A stretch of 64,000 nt of DNA from SB11 sp965249955 (GTDB taxonomy: Bacteria; Bacteroidota; Bacteroidia; UBA8524), in assembly GCA_965249955.1 (NCBI GenBank), contig OZ252261.1, positions 1,054,001 to 1,118,000 on the forward strand. The letters are read 5' to 3'. Numbering within the stretch: the stretch's first letter is position 1; each line of letters opens with the position of its first letter. Positions 59,965-64,000 of this stretch are shown in pieces. Both the position numbers and the translations under genes were made by a program. The notes under the pieces are model-generated. The model was not told the origin of the DNA. It was given only the letters and a program-made list of their open reading frames with translations, and made no database searches.

Positions 59965-60548
59965 TTTTTTAATGGGTTTTGATTTTTCTTTTTTTGGCTG
60001 CGGGAATGGGTTCTCTCACAACAAAAAATATTTTCCCCGAAAGGTTAAGCAACTCCCCATGTGCGGTATGGCGGAATGAGCAAGGTTGTAGGTCAAATTA
60101 TTTTGATCGCTAAAAGAAAATTAAAACCAAAAAAAATTGAATACACCGAAGGCACTGACCTTGAACAGGGGCGCGGGATGAAATTTGCTTAACCCCTTTC
60201 GGGGTGAAAAAGAGATAAGAGAAAAAGGCCGCTTAAAAAGAAAATCTAAAAATGGATAAGGGGGCTTCGCTGCTTGTTAGTGTAGATGGTGTGGTGGGGC
60301 AAAGTGAAGAGCCTTGCGTGTATATGCCCGGATTGCGTGGTAAAGGCGATTTGCTTTGTAATAAAAAGGCAATGGGTCTGAAAATGCAGAAAGCAATGGC
60401 GCGTTTGAAGTCGCTTTGCGCCTATTAAACCCATGCCAAGCGATTGAAAATTCAATGGATGGTTTTGGCCAAGTCAGCAATAGCGACGCGGATCCAAAAG
60501 CAGGAGTTAGTAAGTGGGTTGAATTTGAAAAGGCTTGGTGGTTTTATA
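59965..60548. other. Non-coding gap
   Basis: No credible gene. Open frames of 67-69 codons at 60246-60480 on the minus strand overlap each other and look spurious. A small hairpin ACCCC-TTTC-GGGGT is at 60190-60203. The stretch is G/T-rich on the plus strand, unlike its surroundings. Confidence 0.45.
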
Positions 60549-61247
60549 TTATGCCAGTAGGCTTTCCAGCTTTATTTTCCATTTCTCCCAAGTAGGCATT
60601 TCTTTGGTTTGAAGGTCTATAAACTTTTGGGTGTGGTGGTGGTGTACTAAATGGCAAAGCTCGTGAATAATCACATATTCAATACATCCTTTAGGGGCTT
60701 TAATCAGTTCCGGGTTTAAGATTATTTTGCCTTTTGGCGTACAGCTTCCCCAACGAGTAGGCATATCACGTAAAATCAGTGTAGAGGGCTTTACATCATA
60801 TTTCAGAAATCTTGAGATGAGAGGTTTTGCATATTGATTAAATTTTGCTTTGGCGTTTTGAAGATACCATGCTTGTAGTAGCTGTTTGACATTATCCTTA
60901 TTTCGGGCAATTACTTCAATACTTCCCCCTATCAACTTAACACTTTCTTTAGCTCCGATACTGACTTTTAAGCGGTATTGTCTCCCTAAATAAAGATGTG
61001 TCTCTCCATTCACAAATTTCTTTGGTGGTGTTTTAGGATGAAAAGACAGAAAATAGCTTTGCTGCTTTAGTATCCATGCCGCCCTTGATTTTAGCTTTTC
61101 TTTTATCTTGTCTATTTGTGCATCAATTGGGGCCTTCACTCTTACCTGCATATCTGGTGCAACTGTAATCCCTAAAGTTTTACGCGCACCAAATTCAAGT
61201 GAAAAATAAATTTCTTTTGAGCCAAACTGTATTGAATCCTGCATCAC
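60549..61247 (-). CDS. YgjP-like metallopeptidase
   Basis: A 232-residue member of the YgjP/WSS1-like (DUF45) zinc metallopeptidases, which often accompany type I restriction genes. The zinc motif HELCH with a further His cluster (IIHELCHLVHHHHTQKF, about residues 191-207) is intact, preceded by MPTRWGSCTPKGKIILNPEL. It overlaps the HsdR stop by four bases, so it is coupled to the restriction subunit. The substrate is unknown. Confidence 0.88.
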   Translation of the reverse strand: MMQDSIQFGSKEIYFSLEFGARKTLGITVAPDMQVRVKAPIDAQIDKIKEKLKSRAAWILKQQSYFLSFHPKTPPKKFVNGETHLYLGRQYRLKVSIGAKESVKLIGGSIEVIARNKDNVKQLLQAWYLQNAKAKFNQYAKPLISRFLKYDVKPSTLILRDMPTRWGSCTPKGKIILNPELIKAPKGCIEYVIIHELCHLVHHHHTQKFIDLQTKEMPTWEKWKIKLESLLA

Positions 61248-64000
61248 TTATACCTGATTTTTGCTACATCAATACACTTAGTAATAAAATCATCCATATC
61301 GTCATAGGACAGGGGCAAGGCATATTTATCCCTTATTTCATCAATAAAATAATCTCCAATATCAATGTGAAGTTTGCCTGGTATAGGACTTTTTTCTGTG
61401 TACCAATCAATTATTGGCCTGCTGTTATCCAAAATATTGATTTTTATAATATCATCAATTTGCAAAGCTGCCTGTGTGGATACTTCACGAAGTTGTTTGT
61501 TGTCAGAAATATGACTTTCTAAAAACTCCATGGTGAGGCCATAGAATGCTTTTGCTACGTCTTTGTTCTCCAATTCGGAGGGGATTGTTGAATCTGTTCG
61601 CGTTAACACCGCTTCCATAATTTCGTTTACTTTATTCAGGTATAAAAGTTCCGAAATACGGTGCTCTTCATAGGCCTTTATGGTTTCTTTGAGCATTTGC
61701 GAAAACTTCTTGTAGAACGCAGGGTCTTCCTCCATTTTTTCAGAAATATGCTTGGCTGTACGCGAGGCGATTTTATCGGCTTTTGCCGCAGTTCCCACTG
61801 TGTTTTCAATTTCTTTTTGAAACTGCTCTTTGTCAAAAATATTTACCAGTTGTGTAATGGGTTTTACTTCATCTGTTTGGATATGGGTATCTATCAGCTT
61901 TTGGATTTGCCCTTCATACTTTTTGTAGTCTATTTTATCGGAATATCTTTGGATAACAGCTTGGCGCAACTTCATAAACATCAGCAAATCGGTCTGATAC
62001 CGTTCAATGGTTTTTTCGCTGGTTGTTTTATAAAACTCTGTGGTGGATTGGGCTATTTTGAGCACACGGGCAAAGGCCGCCAGTTTATCATAAAACTCCG
62101 CCCGCAAGGCTTCATCCCGCAATAGCTGGGCAAAGGCTTCAACATCACTTTTATTGGGGATGGTTTTGAAAATATCCCACAATTCAGAATGTTTTTGGGG
62201 CAGTTTGTTTATTTCTTCGTGGATAGAGGTAATAGCCCCTTGCAAGTCGGCTTCGTCAAAACCTTCTAAGCTGGAATAAACATCAAGCGCATTGTCAAGC
62301 TCGCCCAAAACACCGTAATAATCTACTATGTATCCAAAGTCTTTGTCTTCATACACCCTATTTACACGGGCAATGGCCTGCAACAAAGTATGGTTTTTTA
62401 GATTACGGGTGATGTATAAAACGGCGTTTTTGGGTTCATCAAATCCCGTGAGCAGCTTATCTACCACCACAATTATTTCAGGGTCTTTGCTGTTTTTAAA
62501 ACGGTTGATTATATTTTTCTCATACTTTTTCTGGGTGCCATGCTCCTGCATCATTTTTGCCCAAAACTGTTTCACCCTATCGTTCGATTTTTCATAAGGT
62601 GTTTCTTCACCCTCCCTGTCGTCGGGCGATGAAATTAAAACCTCGCTACTTACGATACCTATTTCATCTAAATACATTTTATATTTAAGGGCACTTATTT
62701 TGTTTTGACACACCAACTGCGCCTTAAAAGGTGTACCCTGCCAATTATCTCGGTAGTGCTCACTAATATCCCATGCAATGGCATATACTTTTTGCTCGGC
62801 TATGTTTAGCTGGTCGGCACGACTAAATTTCTTTTTCAAGTCTGCCTTCTCATATTTGTTTAAGGTATCTGATACCTTATTGAAGTAGTTATCAATAGGG
62901 CCTTCGTTTACTTTTTGTATGGCGTGGCGGCCTTCGTAAAGCAAAGGCACTACTGCGCCGTCTTCAACTGCTTGTGTAACAGTATAGGCATCTATTATCC
63001 CACCAAATTTGGCCGCTGTGCTTTTTTCTTTTTTCATCAACGGTGTTCCCGTCATAGCAATGAAGCAAGCATTGGGCAGGGTTTTTTGCATTTTGATGTT
63101 GAAAGAACCGTATTGAGTGCGGTGGCCTTCATCTACCAACACAAAAATATCGTGCGAGGTAAGAGGCTGCTTTACTTTTTTTACGGCGGCTTCAAACTTA
63201 TTTATGATGGTGGTAATAACAGCATCGCTTTTACTTTCAAGCAACTCCACCAGTTTTTGCCCAGTAACGGCGTTGCTTACCGCGATACCGCATTTTTTAA
63301 ATGTGTTGGTTATTTGGTCGTCAAGGTCAACACGGTCGGTTACCAGTATGATTTTAGGGTTTTTGATGCTTTTTTCTAAGGCAATGGCTTGTGCAAGCAT
63401 TACCATTGTGAGTGACTTGCCGCTGCCTTGTGTGTGCCATATTACCCCGCCTTTGCGCTTGCCCCCTTCGATATGAATGAGGCGGCGCATTGATTTTTTA
63501 ATGGCGAAATACTGCTGATAACGGGCAATTTTTTTCTCGCCCTCATCAAATACGATATAATTAAAAGTAAAATCCAGCAGACGCTCGGGACGACAAAGTC
63601 CATACAAATACTCATCCTGCAAGGTGGGTAGTATTTCTTGCTGTTCTAAACCATCAAAATAATTGCGGACGTATTTATAACGGTCGGCAAAAAGTGTGTT
63701 TTTTTGTTGAAGGTTTAGGGGTGTGTTTTTTAAGGTATGCAGGGTGTGGGTATATTCATCTTCCTGCTCTTGACTGGCAAATTTTTCTTTCCACTGCCCC
63801 CAAAATTTGGGCGATGTGCCTGTGGTGGCATAGGATGCCTGCTGCATGGCGAGGCTTATTACTATTTGGGCATAGATGTATAAGGGACGGATACCGTCTT
63901 CTTGCTGGTTGCGCAAGTGTTGTGATATGGCCTGTGTTAAAGGCTCTTTCATATCAGGGCGTTTGCACTCTATCACGCAAAGGGGAATACCGTTTACAAA
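61244..64000 (-). CDS. hsdR: Type I restriction enzyme R subunit (HsdR), N-terminus beyond window
   Basis: Translocase and endonuclease of a type I restriction system. About 918 residues are visible, beginning within the nuclease domain (the catalytic ExK in VIECKRPD). Then come Walker A HTQGSGKS, DEGHRTQYG (motif II), SF2 motifs TGTPLM and LTGFDEPKNAVLYI, and the C-terminal helical region. hsdM and hsdS are not visible and would lie upstream on this strand, to the right of the window. It is transcribed together with the metallopeptidase gene. Confidence 0.93.
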   Translation of the reverse strand, partial: FVNGIPLCVIECKRPDMKEPLTQAISQHLRNQQEDGIRPLYIYAQIVISLAMQQASYATTGTSPKFWGQWKEKFASQEQEDEYTHTLHTLKNTPLNLQQKNTLFADRYKYVRNYFDGLEQQEILPTLQDEYLYGLCRPERLLDFTFNYIVFDEGEKKIARYQQYFAIKKSMRRLIHIEGGKRKGGVIWHTQGSGKSLTMVMLAQAIALEKSIKNPKIILVTDRVDLDDQITNTFKKCGIAVSNAVTGQKLVELLESKSDAVITTIINKFEAAVKKVKQPLTSHDIFVLVDEGHRTQYGSFNIKMQKTLPNACFIAMTGTPLMKKEKSTAAKFGGIIDAYTVTQAVEDGAVVPLLYEGRHAIQKVNEGPIDNYFNKVSDTLNKYEKADLKKKFSRADQLNIAEQKVYAIAWDISEHYRDNWQGTPFKAQLVCQNKISALKYKMYLDEIGIVSSEVLISSPDDREGEETPYEKSNDRVKQFWAKMMQEHGTQKKYEKNIINRFKNSKDPEIIVVVDKLLTGFDEPKNAVLYITRNLKNHTLLQAIARVNRVYEDKDFGYIVDYYGVLGELDNALDVYSSLEGFDEADLQGAITSIHEEINKLPQKHSELWDIFKTIPNKSDVEAFAQLLRDEALRAEFYDKLAAFARVLKIAQSTTEFYKTTSEKTIERYQTDLLMFMKLRQAVIQRYSDKIDYKKYEGQIQKLIDTHIQTDEVKPITQLVNIFDKEQFQKEIENTVGTAAKADKIASRTAKHISEKMEEDPAFYKKFSQMLKETIKAYEEHRISELLYLNKVNEIMEAVLTRTDSTIPSELENKDVAKAFYGLTMEFLESHISDNKQLREVSTQAALQIDDIIKINILDNSRPIIDWYTEKSPIPGKLHIDIGDYFIDEIRDKYALPLSYDDMDDFITKCIDVAKIRYK

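Noticed and set aside
60246..60480. Two overlapping minus-strand frames of 67-69 codons
   Set aside because: They overlap in different frames and are rich in His, Cys and Leu. I recall similar spurious frames in Bacteroidota mobile elements.
1..64000. CRISPR arrays and prophage structural modules
   Set aside because: No regularly spaced short repeats were seen. Apart from the uncertain phage-like small protein and the LamG-like protein, no terminase, portal, capsid or integrase gene is visible.

Overview
The window looks like a chromosomal segment of a Bacteroidota bacterium (Bacteroidetes), AT-rich, most likely an environmental Sphingobacteria/Chitinophaga-type lineage. This rests on several signs: promoter boxes of the TAnnTTTG type, a fur-purA gene pair, many short lipoproteins with KKI..C-type signals, IS1-type and MITE-like repeats, and typical Bacteroidota core proteins (LptB, PyrE, DUF2452, MnmE). 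No rRNA, tRNA or CRISPR array was recognised.

Layout. 1-9.7 kb is mostly housekeeping: a partial SDR oxidoreductase, a STAS protein, a Nudix hydrolase, pyrE, two TPR proteins, lptB, a 2-oxoglutarate dioxygenase, DUF2452 and mnmE. It is interrupted by two copies of a hairpin-bearing MITE-like repeat. 9.7-11.6 kb is a degraded zone: a frameshifted lipoprotein gene, a broken IS1-family transposase and repeated ends. 11.9-19.3 kb is the most interesting block: a five-gene locus without signal peptides. It encodes a 1136-residue protein, a 719-residue effector ending in a PoNe-like PD-(D/E)xK nuclease, its PoNi-like immunity protein, an 87-residue protein and a LamG-like protein. I read it as a polymorphic-toxin cassette with a candidate, undescribed delivery apparatus.

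19.9-31.5 kb is one long defence operon: XRE regulator, type III Mod, a GxxExxY protein, type III Res, a DUF262/DUF1524 (GmrSD-like) protein, an SNF2-type helicase with an N-terminal PLD-like region, and DUF4391. 31.5-32.8 kb holds remnants and dispersed repeats, including a second copy of the 3' end of the lipoprotein gene at 10.3 kb. 32.9-42.4 kb is again core or membrane-related: fur-purA, an Hsp20 operon, a DUF4399 lipoprotein, RidA, a TVP38/DedA-like protein and a BamA-like barrel.

42.4-46 kb carries a VioB N-domain-like protein paired with a kelch-type lipoprotein. 46.9-50.5 kb has a divergent HxlR/NmrA pair with a visible operator, and a three-gene two-component operon. 50.5-54 kb has three monocistronic genes for unexported proteins, including a GH64-like glucanase. 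55.3-58.7 kb is an immunity-gene graveyard containing two decayed 5' ends of the same 87-residue gene found in the toxin locus, which ties the two regions together. 58.9-64 kb is a mobile-element-like end: an ArdC-type ssDNA-binding protein, a frameshifted partner, a YgjP-like metallopeptidase and a partial type I HsdR.

Reading frames, motifs and repeats were read by eye. Family names come from memory of signature motifs; no search was run.
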